Positions 52,270 to 62,302 are shown, counted from the first letter of the stretch. The stretch is DNA of 64,000 nt from PALSA-894 sp963828625 (GCA_963828625.1 CAWHEX010000001.1:1-64000), one strand, 5' to 3'. A program made the numbers and translations. Notes: generated by a model not told the origin, from the sequence alone.

Positions 52270-53427
52270 TCAGCGCCGTGCCTTGCTCCATTGCTGGAAT
52301 TCCTGGAACAGGCGCTCGCGTTCGTCCGTCGGAAGCGCAGCTTCCTTCTCACGCCGGTTCGCGAGGAATTTGTTGAACTGCTCTCGCTCATCCGCCGACA
52401 TCTTGTCGCGGCTGCGCAGCCATTCCTCGGCGCCGGCAAAGCGCGTCCAGCCCGGCAGCACGGACGCAAGGTTTGTCTCCTTCCACTTCGGATGACGCGG
52501 CGGCTTCTGGAAATCCGCGAGCCGCGGGAAGAACACTTCAACGAACTTCTGGATGCGCCGGTAACGGTCCGTGCCCTTCGGCCAGTTGAACGCGATCAGC
52601 ACCGCGCCGACCGCGATGGTCTCGAGCTTGCGGCCGGGCTCTATCAGGTTCGGATAGTCCTCGGCCGCGAGCACGGACGGCAGGTATTCGTTCTGCAGCG
52701 GCTTGGAATACGCGATCGGCAGGATGCGGAAGCCATCCTGCGCGCGCAGTTTTGCCATTGATCCCGCAGGTTTGCCGGCGATCAGGATGGTGGCGGCGAT
52801 CTCGCCGGTCTTGAGTTTCTCGAACGCATCGGCCTGGCCCATGTTGACTTCCTCGGCCTTGACCCCGAGGCGTTCGAAGATGTCGCGAACCGTGAGCTGC
52901 GTTCCGGAGCCGGCATCGGAATAGTTCACCTTCTTGCCGGCAAGCTGCTCGATCGACGTGATGCCGAACTCAGCCCGGACGATCAGGTGCAGCTCTTCAT
53001 TGAAGAGCTTGGCGATATAGACGATCTTATCGTCGACCGGACCGATCTCATTCGTGCGCTTGAAATACGGCAGCAGATTCGACTGCGTGATGCCGAGATC
53101 GACGCCCTTGAGGAAGCGCACGTCCTTGATGTTCTGGCCGCCGCCCTTCCCGATTACCGGCAGGATGCGGAATTCGTCGCCATCGTCGAGCACCGCGGAC
53201 ATGTCGTACGCGATGGTCATATACGTCGCGTTGGGATTGCCCGAGATGACCGCGATGGTATTGGCGTTGATGCGCTCGCCGACGCTGCCGAGTTGTGGCT
53301 TGTTCGGCATCGGCGCACCGTTGCGCTGCGCGTTCGCCTCACCGGCAAACACGAGCGCGAAAAGCGCGACGAGAAAAAGGCAAAAAGATTCCCACGGCCG
53401 CGAATGCGGCCTCCGCCGATGAATCAT
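52270..53427 (-). CDS. TAXI-family TRAP transporter solute-binding protein
   Basis: Periplasmic binding protein of about 385 residues from ATG 53427. A signal peptide (SFCLFLVALFALVFAGEANA) precedes the TAXI domain: NATYMTIAYDMSAVLDDGDE, PVIGKGGGQNIKDVRFLKGV, DLGITQSNLLPYFKR, LAGKKVNYSDAGSGTQLTVR and TILIAGKPAGSMAKLR. The C-terminus has an extra charged helical tail (DKMSADEREQFNKFLANRRE) after the binding domain. No TRAP membrane subunits (DctQM) are nearby. TAXI ligands are poorly known (glutamate in one case). Confidence 0.85.
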   Translation of the reverse strand: MIHRRRPHSRPWESFCLFLVALFALVFAGEANAQRNGAPMPNKPQLGSVGERINANTIAVISGNPNATYMTIAYDMSAVLDDGDEFRILPVIGKGGGQNIKDVRFLKGVDLGITQSNLLPYFKRTNEIGPVDDKIVYIAKLFNEELHLIVRAEFGITSIEQLAGKKVNYSDAGSGTQLTVRDIFERLGVKAEEVNMGQADAFEKLKTGEIAATILIAGKPAGSMAKLRAQDGFRILPIAYSKPLQNEYLPSVLAAEDYPNLIEPGRKLETIAVGAVLIAFNWPKGTDRYRRIQKFVEVFFPRLADFQKPPRHPKWKETNLASVLPGWTRFAGAEEWLRSRDKMSADEREQFNKFLANRREKEAALPTDERERLFQEFQQWSKARR

Positions 53428-53858
53428 GACTTGTCCCCGTTCGGCGGATCTCACGCCAACGCAACACACACAAACGCGCTACGCTTAATCCGCAAAGATT
53501 TGACGCATCTGACGCGGTGTGCCCTCACCGCGGCCCCTGTCAGCACGATCTGCCCGCATCGCACTGTTGAGAGTTGTAGGTCTCTCTTGATCGTGATGCT
53601 TGAGGTTTAGTTTGGCATCATCAGGGCTTGACTGAGGCATTTTCGCCTAGATTGCAGGTGCGATTCGTGGCGAACACGCGCGTCGCCGCGTGCAGCAAGC
53701 GACCGATCGAACTGAAAAGACTGGATGATCGGCGTCTCGCCAAATCGTGTCCAAGTGAGGCCGGGACTTTTCGTCCGACGTGCCATGCGTTAGAAGCGTC
53801 GCATCGAATCCCGCTTACCCACGCCCGTTCGTGGGAGTGAGCACAAGGAGTGCCTGCC
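53428..53858. other. Intergenic region upstream of thrS
   Basis: About 430 bases without a gene. It must hold divergent promoters for the TAXI gene and thrS. A CTTGAC at about 53631 is followed by CTAGAT 14 bases later, a spacing too short for a confident call. The thrS ribosome site AAGGAG is at 53845-53850. Confidence 0.4.
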
Positions 53859-55830
53859 ATGGTCGCCCTGACCTTTCCCGACGGCGCGCGCCGCGAATAT
53901 CCCGACAACATCACCGGTCTCGACATCGCGAAGGGCATCTCGCCCTCGCTCGCCAAGCGCACGGTCGCGATGGCGCTCGACGGCCAGCTCTCCGATCTCG
54001 CCGATCCGATCGAGAAGGACGCGAAGATCGAGTTTGTCTCGCGCGACGACCCGCGCGCGCTCGAGTTGATCCGCCACGACGCAGCGCACGTACTGGCCGA
54101 GGCGGTGCAGAGCCTTTGGCCCGGCACACAGGTCACCATCGGGCCGGTGATCGAGAACGGCTTCTATTATGACTTCTTCCGCAACCAGCCGTTCACGCCG
54201 GAAGACTTTCCGGCGATCGAAAAGAAGATGCGCGAGATCGTCGCGCGCGACAAACCCTTCACCAAGGAGGTGTGGTCGCGCGACCAGGCAAAGCAGGTGT
54301 TCCGCGACAAGGGCGAGAACTTCAAGGTCGAGCTGGTTGACGCGATCCCCGAAGACCAATCCCTGAAGATCTACAAGCAGGGTGACTGGTTCGATCTTTG
54401 CCGTGGCCCGCACATGACCTCGGTCGGCAAGGTCGGCAACGCCTTCAAGCTGATGAAGGTCGCCGGCGCCTACTGGCGCGGCGATTCCAACAATCCGATG
54501 CTCACCCGCATCTACGGCACCGCATTCGCCAAGCAGGAGGACCTCGACGCCTACCTGAAGCAGCTCGAGGAGGCCGAGAAGCGCGACCATCGCAAGCTCG
54601 GGCGCGAGCTCGATCTCTTCCACTTTCAGGAGGAAGGCCCGGGCGTCGTGTTCTGGCACGCCAAGGGCTGGTCGCTGTTTCAGTCGATCGTCGCCTACAT
54701 GCGCCGCCGCCTCGAAGGCGACTACGACGAGGTGAACGCGCCGCAGCTGCTCGACAAGTCGCTGTGGGAGACCTCCGGCCACTGGGGCTGGTTTCGCGAG
54801 AACATGTTTGCCGCGCAGTCGGCGGGCGACGAAGCCGAAGACAAGCGCTGGTTCGCCATCAAGCCGATGAACTGTCCCGGTCACGTGCAGATCTTCAAGC
54901 ACGGGCTGAAAAGCTATCGCGAGTTGCCGGTGCGCTATGCCGAGTTCGGCATCGTGCATCGCTACGAGCCGTCGGGCGCGATGCATGGGTTGCTGCGCGT
55001 ACGCGGCTTCACGCAGGACGACGCGCACATCTTCTGCACCGAAGAGCAGATGGCGGAGGAGTGCCTCAAGATCAACGACCTGATCCTGTCCGTGTACGCG
55101 GATTTCGGCTTCACGGCGGACCTCGTGGTCAAGCTCTCGACGCGGCCAGAGAAACGCGTCGGCTCGGATGCAGCGTGGGATCACGCCGAGGATGTGATGG
55201 GGCGTGTGCTGAAGCAGATCGCCGATCAATCCGGCGGCAAGATCAAGACCGCGATCAATCCGGGCGAAGGCGCGTTCTACGGGCCGAAGTTCGAATACGT
55301 GCTGCGTGACGCGATCGGCCGCGACTGGCAGTGCGGCACCACGCAGGTCGACTTCAACCTCCCGGAGCGCTTCGGCGCGTTCTACATCGATGCGAATGGC
55401 GAGAAGACGCAGCCCGTAATGGTGCATCGCGCGATCTGCGGCTCGGTCGAACGGTTCACCGCCCTCCTGATCGAGAACTTCGCCGGCCACTTCCCGCTCT
55501 GGCTCGCGCCGAAGCAGGCGGTGATCGCAACGATCACGCAGGACGGCGACGACTACGCGCGCGAGGTCGCGAAGGCCGCGCAAGCGCGCCGGCCTGCGCG
55601 TCGATCTCGACCTGCGCAACGAGAAGATCAACTACAAGGTCCGCGAACACTCGCTCGCGAAAGTCCCAGTGCTGCTGGTCGTCGGCAAGAAGGAAGCCGA
55701 GACGCGTCAGGTCTCGATCCGCCGCCTCGGTTCGGAGAAACAGACCGTGATGCCGCTCGATGCGGCGCTTGCCGCGCTCGCCGACGAGGCTGTGCCGCCC
55801 GACGTGAAGCGGATGAAGGAAGCAGCGTAA
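53859..55830 (+). CDS. thrS: Threonyl-tRNA synthetase, frameshifted in the anticodon-binding domain
   Basis: Class II synthetase charging tRNA-Thr, about 656 residues once the frame is restored. From ATG 53859 (AAGGAG eight bases upstream): TGS domain (about 1-62), editing/SAD domain with HDAAHVLAEAVQS and YWRGDSNNPMLTRIYG, catalytic core with MNCPGHVQIFKHGLKSYREL (zinc Cys), HRYEPSGAMHGLLRVRGFT and motif 3 RAICGSVERFTALLIENF. One extra base near 55589 breaks the frame after DDYAREVAKAA; the anticodon domain then continues GLRVDLDLRNEKINYKVREH to DVKRMKEAA and TAA 55828-55830. An essential gene broken only here implies a sequence error. Confidence 0.95.
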
Positions 55831-55838
55831 GAACGACG

Positions 55839-57263
55839 CTACTCGGCCGCTGTCCGCGTCGCCGCCGGAAACACCCAGTCGGCATTGCGCGCCGGTCCCG
55901 TCAGCGTCGCGATGAAGCGCTCGGCCCAGTGCGCGATGTCGTTCTGCACGAGCGTCTCGTACATCGCCTGATGGCGCTGACGCCGCTCCTCGAGCGGCAT
56001 CAGCAGCGCGCGGTTGATCGCGAACGCCACCGCCTCCGCGTCGTACGGATTGACCAGCAGCGCCTCCTTGCACTCATGCGCCGCGCCGGCAAAGCGCGAG
56101 AGCACGAGCACGCCGGGATCCTCGGGGTCCTGCGCGGCGACGTATTCCTTCGCGACGAGGTTCATGCCGTCGCGCAGCGGGGTCACCAGTGCGGCGCGCG
56201 CTCCGCGATAGAGACCGGAAAGTGCTGTCCGGCTGTAGGGGCGATTGACGTAGCGGATCGGCGTCCAGTCTGCCTCGCCGTAGGCGCCGTTGATGCGGCC
56301 GGCCCCCTGGCTGACCATCTGCTCCATCTGCACATATTCGGGGATCTCGCTGCGCGTCTTCGGGGTGATCTGCAGATAGGTCACCTTGCCGTGCCAATCC
56401 TTGTAGGTTCGCAGAAAGTGATCGAACGCGTCGAGCCGCAGATTGAGACCCTTGGAATAGTCGAGGCGATCGACGCCGATGATCATCGCGCGCCCGGCGA
56501 GGCTGCCGATCACGTTCTGCACGAAACTCGCCTTGATGGCGCGGCGCGCGGTCTTGGCGAAATGCTCCGTCTCGATCCCGACAGGAAACGCGTCGACAAG
56601 CACTTCGCGGTTGCCGACCGCGTAAGAGAAGTCGCGGCTGTGCAGCCCGCATTCGCGTGTGAGGTAGCGGCTGAAGTTAAACGCGTCGTCTCCGGTCTGG
56701 AAGCCGACCAGATCATATTCGGTGAGCGTCGGGATCAGCCGCTCATGGTTCGGCAGCGCGGCGAGTACTTCCGGCGGCGGACAGGGAATGTGCAGGAAGT
56801 AGCCGATGCGGTTCTTGTGCCCACGCGCGCGCAACGCCTTCGCGAGCGGGATCAGGTGGTAGTCGTGAACCCAGATGACGTCGTCGGGCCGCAGCAGCTT
56901 GTGCAGCTCGCTCGCGAAGTGCTCGTTGACCCGCATGTAGCCCGACAGGTCGCGGCGCGAGAATTCGGCGAGGTCGAAGCGATAGTGCAGAACCGGCCAT
57001 AGCACGCGATTGGCGAAGCCGTTGTAGTATTCCTCGTAGTCCTCGGTGCCGAGATTGGTGGTCACGTAGTCGACGTCGTCGTGGTGGACCTTCTTCGTCT
57101 CGATCGCGTCGCCCTTGCGCGCGACCTTGCCGCTCCAGCCGAACCAGACGCCCTGACGATGGCGCAGTGCCGCCTTCACGGCGACCTCGAGCCCGCCGGC
57201 CCGGCCGCCGCTTTTTCCGTCAGGTACCGCTACGCGGTTTGAGACTACGACGAGCCGCGCCAA
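55839..57263 (-). CDS. otsA: Trehalose-6-phosphate synthase
   Basis: GT20 enzyme joining UDP-glucose and glucose-6-phosphate, about 474 residues. The open frame extends to 57458, but the family start LVVVSNRVAVPDGKSGG indicates TTG 57263, with GGGAGG seven bases upstream; it overlaps the GH15 gene by 19 bases. Motifs: RAGGLEVAVKAAL (substrate loop), DVIWVHDYHLIPL, GYFLHIPCPPPEVL, IIGVDRLDYSKGLNLRLDAF and LVTPLRDGMNLVAKEYVAAQ. It is last in the otsB-GH15-otsA operon and convergent with thrS. Confidence 0.94.
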   Translation of the reverse strand: MARLVVVSNRVAVPDGKSGGRAGGLEVAVKAALRHRQGVWFGWSGKVARKGDAIETKKVHHDDVDYVTTNLGTEDYEEYYNGFANRVLWPVLHYRFDLAEFSRRDLSGYMRVNEHFASELHKLLRPDDVIWVHDYHLIPLAKALRARGHKNRIGYFLHIPCPPPEVLAALPNHERLIPTLTEYDLVGFQTGDDAFNFSRYLTRECGLHSRDFSYAVGNREVLVDAFPVGIETEHFAKTARRAIKASFVQNVIGSLAGRAMIIGVDRLDYSKGLNLRLDAFDHFLRTYKDWHGKVTYLQITPKTRSEIPEYVQMEQMVSQGAGRINGAYGEADWTPIRYVNRPYSRTALSGLYRGARAALVTPLRDGMNLVAKEYVAAQDPEDPGVLVLSRFAGAAHECKEALLVNPYDAEAVAFAINRALLMPLEERRQRHQAMYETLVQNDIAHWAERFIATLTGPARNADWVFPAATRTAAE

Positions 57264-59071
57264 TACCGGTCCTCCCAGCTTTGCGACACCCGGATCGCGC
57301 TCAGGATGATGCCCGCCATCGAATAGGTCTGCGGGAAGTTGCCCCACAGTTCCTTCGTTCCGGGATGAACGTCCTCGGACATCAGGCCATAGCTGTTGCG
57401 GAGCTTGAGGGCGTCGACGAACATATCGCGTGCATCCTGCCGTCGCCCTATCGCCCACAATGCATCAATCAGCCAGAAGCGGCAAATCAGGAATGCGGTC
57501 TCGGGAAGCCCGAAATCGTCAGCCGCCGTATAGCGCATCACGTTGAAATCGCGCTTGAGTTCGCGCTCTATCGCGCCGACGGTCGAAACGAAACGCGGGT
57601 CGCTCGCCTCGATCGCGCCGAGTTCGGGCAGCAGCAGCACGCTTGCATCGAGATCGTCCGAACCGAACGCCGCCGTGAACGCGCCCCGCTTCTCGTTCCA
57701 GGCGCCCTCCAGCATGGCCGTATGGATACGCGCCGCATGCTTGCCCCAATAGGCGGCGCGATCGTCGAGCCCGAGGTGCGCCGCGATCGCTTCAAGCCGT
57801 TGGCAGCCCGCCCAGCACATCGCGACCGAGTGGGTGTGGATGCGGCGGCGCTCGCGGTATTCCCAGATTCCGGCATCTGGTTCGAGCGCGAGCTTTGCCG
57901 CCATTTCGCCAAGCGGCTCCAGGCGGCGGAACAGATTTTCATCGCCCATGCGCGGCAGCCGCCGGTCGAAGAACATCGGTGTCGCCGCAAGGATCGCGCT
58001 GCCATAGGTGTCGTGCTGGTTCTGCGCGACCGCCGCGTTGCCCATGCGCACCGGGCCGTCGCCGCGATAGCCTTTCAGATCCGCGACAACGCGCTCTTCC
58101 AGCGGATCGGTCGAGACGATGCTGTAGACCGGCTGCATGTCGCCGGTGTGGCCACTCACAAGGGTCAGGATATAGGAAATGTAGTCTTCCATCGTGCGCG
58201 ATGCGCCCATGCGGTTGAGCGCGCGCACGACGAAATAGGCGTCGCGCAGCCAGCAGAAGCGATAGTCCCAGGTGCGGCCCGAGCCGGGCGCTTCGGGAAT
58301 CGAGGTCGTATGTGCGGCGATGATCGCGCCCGTTTCCTCGAATGCCGAAAGCTTGAGCGTGATCGCGGCGCGAATGACCGCGTCCTGCCATTCATTGGCG
58401 ATGTTGAGCCGCCGAATCCATTCCTGCCAGTGTCCGCGCGTGCGCTCGTTGAAGTCACGGCAGGTCGCGACGAATTCGCCGTCGAACGGCGTGTCGGCGC
58501 CGAACACAAGGTGCAGCGGACGCGTCAGCACGAACGGCGACTCGCGGTCGATGTAGGAGAGCGGCGCGTCCGTGGTGAGGCGGATCGTCTCGCCGCCGGT
58601 ATAGCGAATATGGCTCGAGCCGAAAGCGCGCTGCATGTTCACCTGGCCATAGCCCGATGTCGGGCGGAAGCGGATCGTGATGCGCGGAAGACCCGCGATC
58701 GGCTCGATGATGCGCATCAGTTGCGGCGGATGGTACATGCGCCCGAGCTGCTCGAAGCGCGGCGCAAAGTCGGTGATGCGAACGGAAGCTCCGTGACGAT
58801 CGGTCAGCACCGTCGTAACGACGGCCGTGTTGCGCACGTATTCGGAATGCGCGGACGCAAAGTCGTCGAGCAGGACGTCCGTGAAGCCCTTTTCTTCGTC
58901 GCCCGCCAGCAGACGGCAGAACACTGGATCGCTGTCGAAGCGCGGAAAGCACCACCACACGATACGCCCGAGCGGATTGACCAGCGCGAGCGTGCGCCCG
59001 TTGCCCACGACGGCAAGATCGAGGTCCTGCTGTGCGGCGGAGACACCGACGGGCGACTGGTGAACGTTCAT
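57245..59071 (-). CDS. Glycoside hydrolase family 15 protein (glucoamylase/trehalase-like)
   Basis: Cytosolic (alpha/alpha)6-barrel hydrolase of 608 residues with an N-terminal beta-sandwich. Motifs: LVNPLGRIVWWCFPRFDSDP, RTWDYRFCWLRDAYFVVRAL (catalytic-domain start), GNAAVAQNQHDTYGSAI, the general-acid Glu in EPDAGIWEYRE and a late FPQTYSMAGIILSAIRV holding the second carboxylate region upstream. GH15 members include glucoamylases and bacterial trehalases. Placement between otsB and otsA (ATGA overlap with otsB, 19-base overlap with otsA) suggests action on trehalose or a related glucan. No signal peptide. Confidence 0.9.
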   Translation of the reverse strand: MNVHQSPVGVSAAQQDLDLAVVGNGRTLALVNPLGRIVWWCFPRFDSDPVFCRLLAGDEEKGFTDVLLDDFASAHSEYVRNTAVVTTVLTDRHGASVRITDFAPRFEQLGRMYHPPQLMRIIEPIAGLPRITIRFRPTSGYGQVNMQRAFGSSHIRYTGGETIRLTTDAPLSYIDRESPFVLTRPLHLVFGADTPFDGEFVATCRDFNERTRGHWQEWIRRLNIANEWQDAVIRAAITLKLSAFEETGAIIAAHTTSIPEAPGSGRTWDYRFCWLRDAYFVVRALNRMGASRTMEDYISYILTLVSGHTGDMQPVYSIVSTDPLEERVVADLKGYRGDGPVRMGNAAVAQNQHDTYGSAILAATPMFFDRRLPRMGDENLFRRLEPLGEMAAKLALEPDAGIWEYRERRRIHTHSVAMCWAGCQRLEAIAAHLGLDDRAAYWGKHAARIHTAMLEGAWNEKRGAFTAAFGSDDLDASVLLLPELGAIEASDPRFVSTVGAIERELKRDFNVMRYTAADDFGLPETAFLICRFWLIDALWAIGRRQDARDMFVDALKLRNSYGLMSEDVHPGTKELWGNFPQTYSMAGIILSAIRVSQSWEDRYWRGSS

Positions 59072-59823
59072 TTTTTTTCTTTCCCTGTTCGCACCATCTC
59101 GGCGATCCAGCGCCGCACGTCGCGCGGCGCCTCGAACATGCCTGCAATACCCTGCACCTCGCGCCCGACCGAGAACCCGATGCCGTCGAACTCCGGCATC
59201 ACATCGAAGGCCGCCTCATCGGTCACGTCGTCGCCGATGAAGATCGGCCGGCGGTCCTTGAACGGCGGGTGCTGCATCAGGATGCGGACCGCCGAGCCCT
59301 TGTTGAAATGCGGCTGCTTCACCTCGACGACGGACTTGCCCGGCAGAATCTCCAGCGAGGCCGACGAGAAGCCCGCACAGATCGCCGTCACCTCCTCGCG
59401 CACGGCGGCGCCGAATCCCGGCGCAAGCCGGTAGTGCAGCGCGAGCGAATAGCCCTTGTCTTCGATGACGATGCCCGGCTTGCCGTCCGCGACGGTCGCG
59501 AGCTTCTCCTTCAGCAGCGGATCAAGAAACGTCGTCGCGCGCGTCACGGTCCCGTCCGCGAGACGAAGCTCAGCCCCGTGGCCCGCGATCGCCGGCAGTT
59601 TCAGCGGCTGGAAGAACAGGTCGATTTCGGCGAGCGGCCGTCCGCTTACGAACGCCAGCGCCCCGCCGACACGCTTGGATAGCCGCTCAAGCGCAACGGT
59701 CAGGTCGGGCGGAACCACTACCTCGAGAGGGGTGGGGGCCAGATCCAGGATGGTCCCGTCGACATCGAGCAATACGGCCCGGGTGGGGATCGTGATCGCG
59801 TCAATGAACAAACCGTGCTCCAA
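59068..59823 (-). CDS. otsB: Trehalose-6-phosphate phosphatase
   Basis: HAD-superfamily phosphatase of 251 residues, removing phosphate from the OtsA product. Motif I AVLLDVDGTILDLAPTPLEV (nucleophile Asp and general acid Asp), motif II ALAFVSGRPLAEIDLFF, and motif IV FIGDDVTDEAAFDVMPEFDG. It also has the cap segment AIAGHGAELRLADGT and VVEVKQPHFNKGSAVRILMQ. It is the first gene of the operon; its stop overlaps the GH15 start by four bases. Confidence 0.95.
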   Translation of the reverse strand: MEHGLFIDAITIPTRAVLLDVDGTILDLAPTPLEVVVPPDLTVALERLSKRVGGALAFVSGRPLAEIDLFFQPLKLPAIAGHGAELRLADGTVTRATTFLDPLLKEKLATVADGKPGIVIEDKGYSLALHYRLAPGFGAAVREEVTAICAGFSSASLEILPGKSVVEVKQPHFNKGSAVRILMQHPPFKDRRPIFIGDDVTDEAAFDVMPEFDGIGFSVGREVQGIAGMFEAPRDVRRWIAEMVRTGKEKK

Positions 59824-59881
59824 ATTCGACTTTTGATCGATAACGGCCAGCTTACAACGCCGCCGGGAGCCCTAGGGGGAT

Positions 59882-60958
59882 TTAACGGGCCATGACTTCA
59901 ATTTCCCGGTCGAAGCCTGGTTCCACTTTGAATTTGCCATTGAAGGTTTTGCCGTCATTTCGGGCAACGACCGAATAGTCCCCTTCGGACAGGATAACCT
60001 TGGGAAAGGCCCCTGTGGCTTCCTTCACGACGTCACCGCCGGGGGTCAGAACCGACCATTGGGTGTTGGCGAGCGCCTCCCCGCCCCGGTCGTTGACGAG
60101 CTTGAGCGTGATGACCGCGGCGCGGTGATTGACGATCACGTCGGTCAGCTTGCCGGTCTGCACCCGGATATCGGAGCGCACGACGGCGTTGCTGTCGCCG
60201 TAGTTCGAGACCACGTGATAGGTGCCCTCCGGCAGCAGCACGAGATCGGTGGTGGCGACGTTCGCGGCGAGCGGACGCCTGTCGCCGCCCTCAAACTGGC
60301 TGCCGCGATAGACATCGAAACTGATCTGCCCTGCCGGAATGCGGCTGTCGCCGACGCGTCCCTCGAACCGCGCGCCACCGGCCGCCAGTTCGAATGTCTC
60401 GCGCACCGTTTCGGATCGGAGCTGAATGCGCTTCGCCGCAGTCGCGAATCCGAAGCTGACATGCACCACATAGCCGCCCGGCGGCAGCACGAAGATCGGC
60501 GCGGCTGCGCGCTCCTCGCGCATCACGCGGAAGACGCCAGTCCCGTCGGGCCTGTCGGGATAAATGCGCCAATGCAGTGCGCCGTTGATTGGCGGCGGCT
60601 CACGCCCGAAGCGCGCGCTCACCATCAAGGCAACCTGACCGGCCGGCACCATCGGCACCGCGGCAGCGGCGGGCGGCGGTGACGGAGCCGCGGGTTGTTG
60701 CTGCGGCGGCAGCAAAGCGGGTTGTGGTGCGGGCGGCGGTCCCAGTTGCATGGGCGATGCCGGTGCGCCCGGCGGGACCAGCGTCTGGCCGGGATTGTCG
60801 ATGTTGCCAGGCGGCCGCGGCGGCCGGGACTCGAACCCGGGCGGCAGAATCTGCGCCGCGCCAAGCGACGGCCACAGCGCGATCACGCACGCGACCGCGA
60901 TCGCAGCCGGAATCCGGCGGCGACCAGCGGCGCAGGCAGCGTGCGGGTCGGTCATCAC
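59882..60958 (-). CDS. Secreted proline-rich protein of unknown function
   Basis: A 358-residue protein with signal peptide (IPAAIAVACVIALWPSLGAA) followed by about 90 residues rich in Pro/Gly/Gln (FESRPPRPPGNIDNPGQTLV, PAPQPALLPPQQQPAAPSPP). Then come three or four repeated beta-domains of carboxypeptidase-regulatory or Ig-like type (GVFRVMREERAAAPIFVLPP, YVVHVSFGFATAAKRIQLRS, DLVLLPEGTYHVVSNYGDSN, KVILSEGDYSVVARNDGKTF). Each repeat ends in a G-x-Y-x-V strand. An envelope-anchored structural or inhibitor role is possible; I do not recognise a named family. ATG 60958; a downstream ATG cannot be excluded. Confidence 0.7.
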   Translation of the reverse strand: MMTDPHAACAAGRRRIPAAIAVACVIALWPSLGAAQILPPGFESRPPRPPGNIDNPGQTLVPPGAPASPMQLGPPPAPQPALLPPQQQPAAPSPPPAAAAVPMVPAGQVALMVSARFGREPPPINGALHWRIYPDRPDGTGVFRVMREERAAAPIFVLPPGGYVVHVSFGFATAAKRIQLRSETVRETFELAAGGARFEGRVGDSRIPAGQISFDVYRGSQFEGGDRRPLAANVATTDLVLLPEGTYHVVSNYGDSNAVVRSDIRVQTGKLTDVIVNHRAAVITLKLVNDRGGEALANTQWSVLTPGGDVVKEATGAFPKVILSEGDYSVVARNDGKTFNGKFKVEPGFDREIEVMAR

Positions 60959-61065
60959 ACTCCGTTTACTGCCGAAAATCTGGCAAATTCAAGCCGTTGA
61001 CACCGGTTTGTCATGGGCGTGGTAGCGTGTTAGGCGCGTTCCCGGCCATCTTCTGAGAATTCCTC

Positions 61066-61635
61066 ATGCCCGAAGCCCTCGATCTGCTCAAAACCCGCCG
61101 TTCGGTGAAGCCGATCGAACTCAGCGGCCCCGCTCCTGCGCCGGCCGAACTTGAGACGCTGCTGACCGTCGCGTCGCGCGTGCCGGACCACGGCAAGCTC
61201 ACGCCCTGGCGCTTCATCGTGTTCGACGGTGACGCGCGGCTCAAGGCGGGCGCGGCGATCGAGTCGGTATTCAAATCGAACAACCCGCAAGCAACCGAGG
61301 ACCAGGCCGCGTTCGAGCGCAATCGGCTCGCGCGCGCGCCACTCGTTGTCGCGGTCGTCAGCCGCGCAGGCCCGCACGTGAAAATCCCCGAATGGGAGCA
61401 GGTGCTGTCTGCGGGCGCTGCCGCGATGAACCTCGTCACCGCGGCGCATGCGCTTGGCTACGCGGCGAACTGGATCACCGAATGGTACGCCTATGACCGC
61501 GGCGTGCTCGACGCGCTCGGTCTTGCGCCGAACGAGAAGATGGCGGGCTTCGTGCATATCGGCCGGCCGGCAAAGCCGCCGGAGGATCGTCCGCGTCCGC
61601 CGCTCGCGGACATCGTCACGCGTTTTGGAAACTAG
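61066..61635 (+). CDS. Nitroreductase family protein
   Basis: FMN-dependent oxidoreductase of 189 residues, close to the YdjA-type minimal nitroreductases. FMN-contacting segments: LLKTRRSVKPIEL, VASRVPDHGKLTPWRFIVFD and VLSAGAAAMNLVTAAHALGY; the C-terminus is PLADIVTRFGN. The substrate is not predictable. It is 12 bases upstream of a flavin-reductase-like gene, suggesting shared flavin chemistry. Confidence 0.9.
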   Translation: MPEALDLLKTRRSVKPIELSGPAPAPAELETLLTVASRVPDHGKLTPWRFIVFDGDARLKAGAAIESVFKSNNPQATEDQAAFERNRLARAPLVVAVVSRAGPHVKIPEWEQVLSAGAAAMNLVTAAHALGYAANWITEWYAYDRGVLDALGLAPNEKMAGFVHIGRPAKPPEDRPRPPLADIVTRFGN

Positions 61636-61647
61636 TTCGGGGGTCCG

Positions 61648-62302
61648 ATGTTTTACTCGACCGCGAAGAACGACCACGGGCTGCCGCACGATCCGTTCAA
61701 GGCGATCATCGCACCGCGCCCGATCGGCTGGGTCACCTCGATGAGCGCGACGGGCGCGATCAATCTTGCGCCCTATTCGTTTTTCAACGGCGTGAAGAGC
61801 CGCCCGCCGATGGTGATGTTCGCGAGCGAGGGCCGCAAGGACTCGCTGGAGTTCATCGAGGAGACGAAAGAGTTCGTCTGCAATCTCGCGACCTGGGATC
61901 TGCGCGATCAGATGAACCAAACGTCCGCCCCCTACCCGCGCGGCACCAATGAACTCGAAGCCGCGGGCCTCACGGCCGCGCCCTCGCGTCTGGTGAAGCC
62001 GCCGCGCGTCGCCGAAGCGCCGTGCGCGCTCGAATGCAAATGGCTTCAGACGGTCGAACTGAAGGATGTGGACGGACGGCCGATGGATGGCTGGGTCGTG
62101 TTCGGTCAGGTGGTCGGCGTCTACATCGACGAGCATTACATTCGCAACGGCCTGCTCGACACCGCCGCCATGAAGCCGATCGCACGCGGCGGCTATCACG
62201 ACTATTCGGTCCTCACCGAAAGCTTCACCATGCGGCGGCCCACGAGCGTCGAGGAGACGAAGCCCGCGCCCGGTGCTGGAAGATGCCAAAGCCGACCGGT
62301 AG
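61648..62302 (+). CDS. Flavin reductase (FMN-binding) family protein, frameshifted at its end
   Basis: Split-barrel flavin-binding protein of about 217 residues. Core: HDPFKAIIAPRPIGWVTSMS, INLAPYSFFNGVKSRPPMVM and KEFVCNLATWDLRDQMNQTS (FMN/NADH binding in family members). One extra C near 62271 breaks the frame after EETKPA; the true end is VLEDAKADR with TAG at 62300-62302. As read, the frame instead runs on into the patatin gene, creating a false 485-codon fusion. It is probably co-transcribed with the nitroreductase. Confidence 0.85.

Noticed and set aside
53850..57002. A 1,050-codon plus-strand frame fusing thrS to downstream sequence
   Set aside because: After about residue 570 the frame follows the antisense of otsA, with Arg-rich, low-quality protein. 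It results from the +1 break in thrS.
57167..59434. A 755-codon plus-strand open frame opposite the GH15 and otsB genes
   Set aside because: Antisense mirror of conserved genes in GC-rich DNA; its product is Arg/His/Ala-rich with no domain pattern and no ribosome site.
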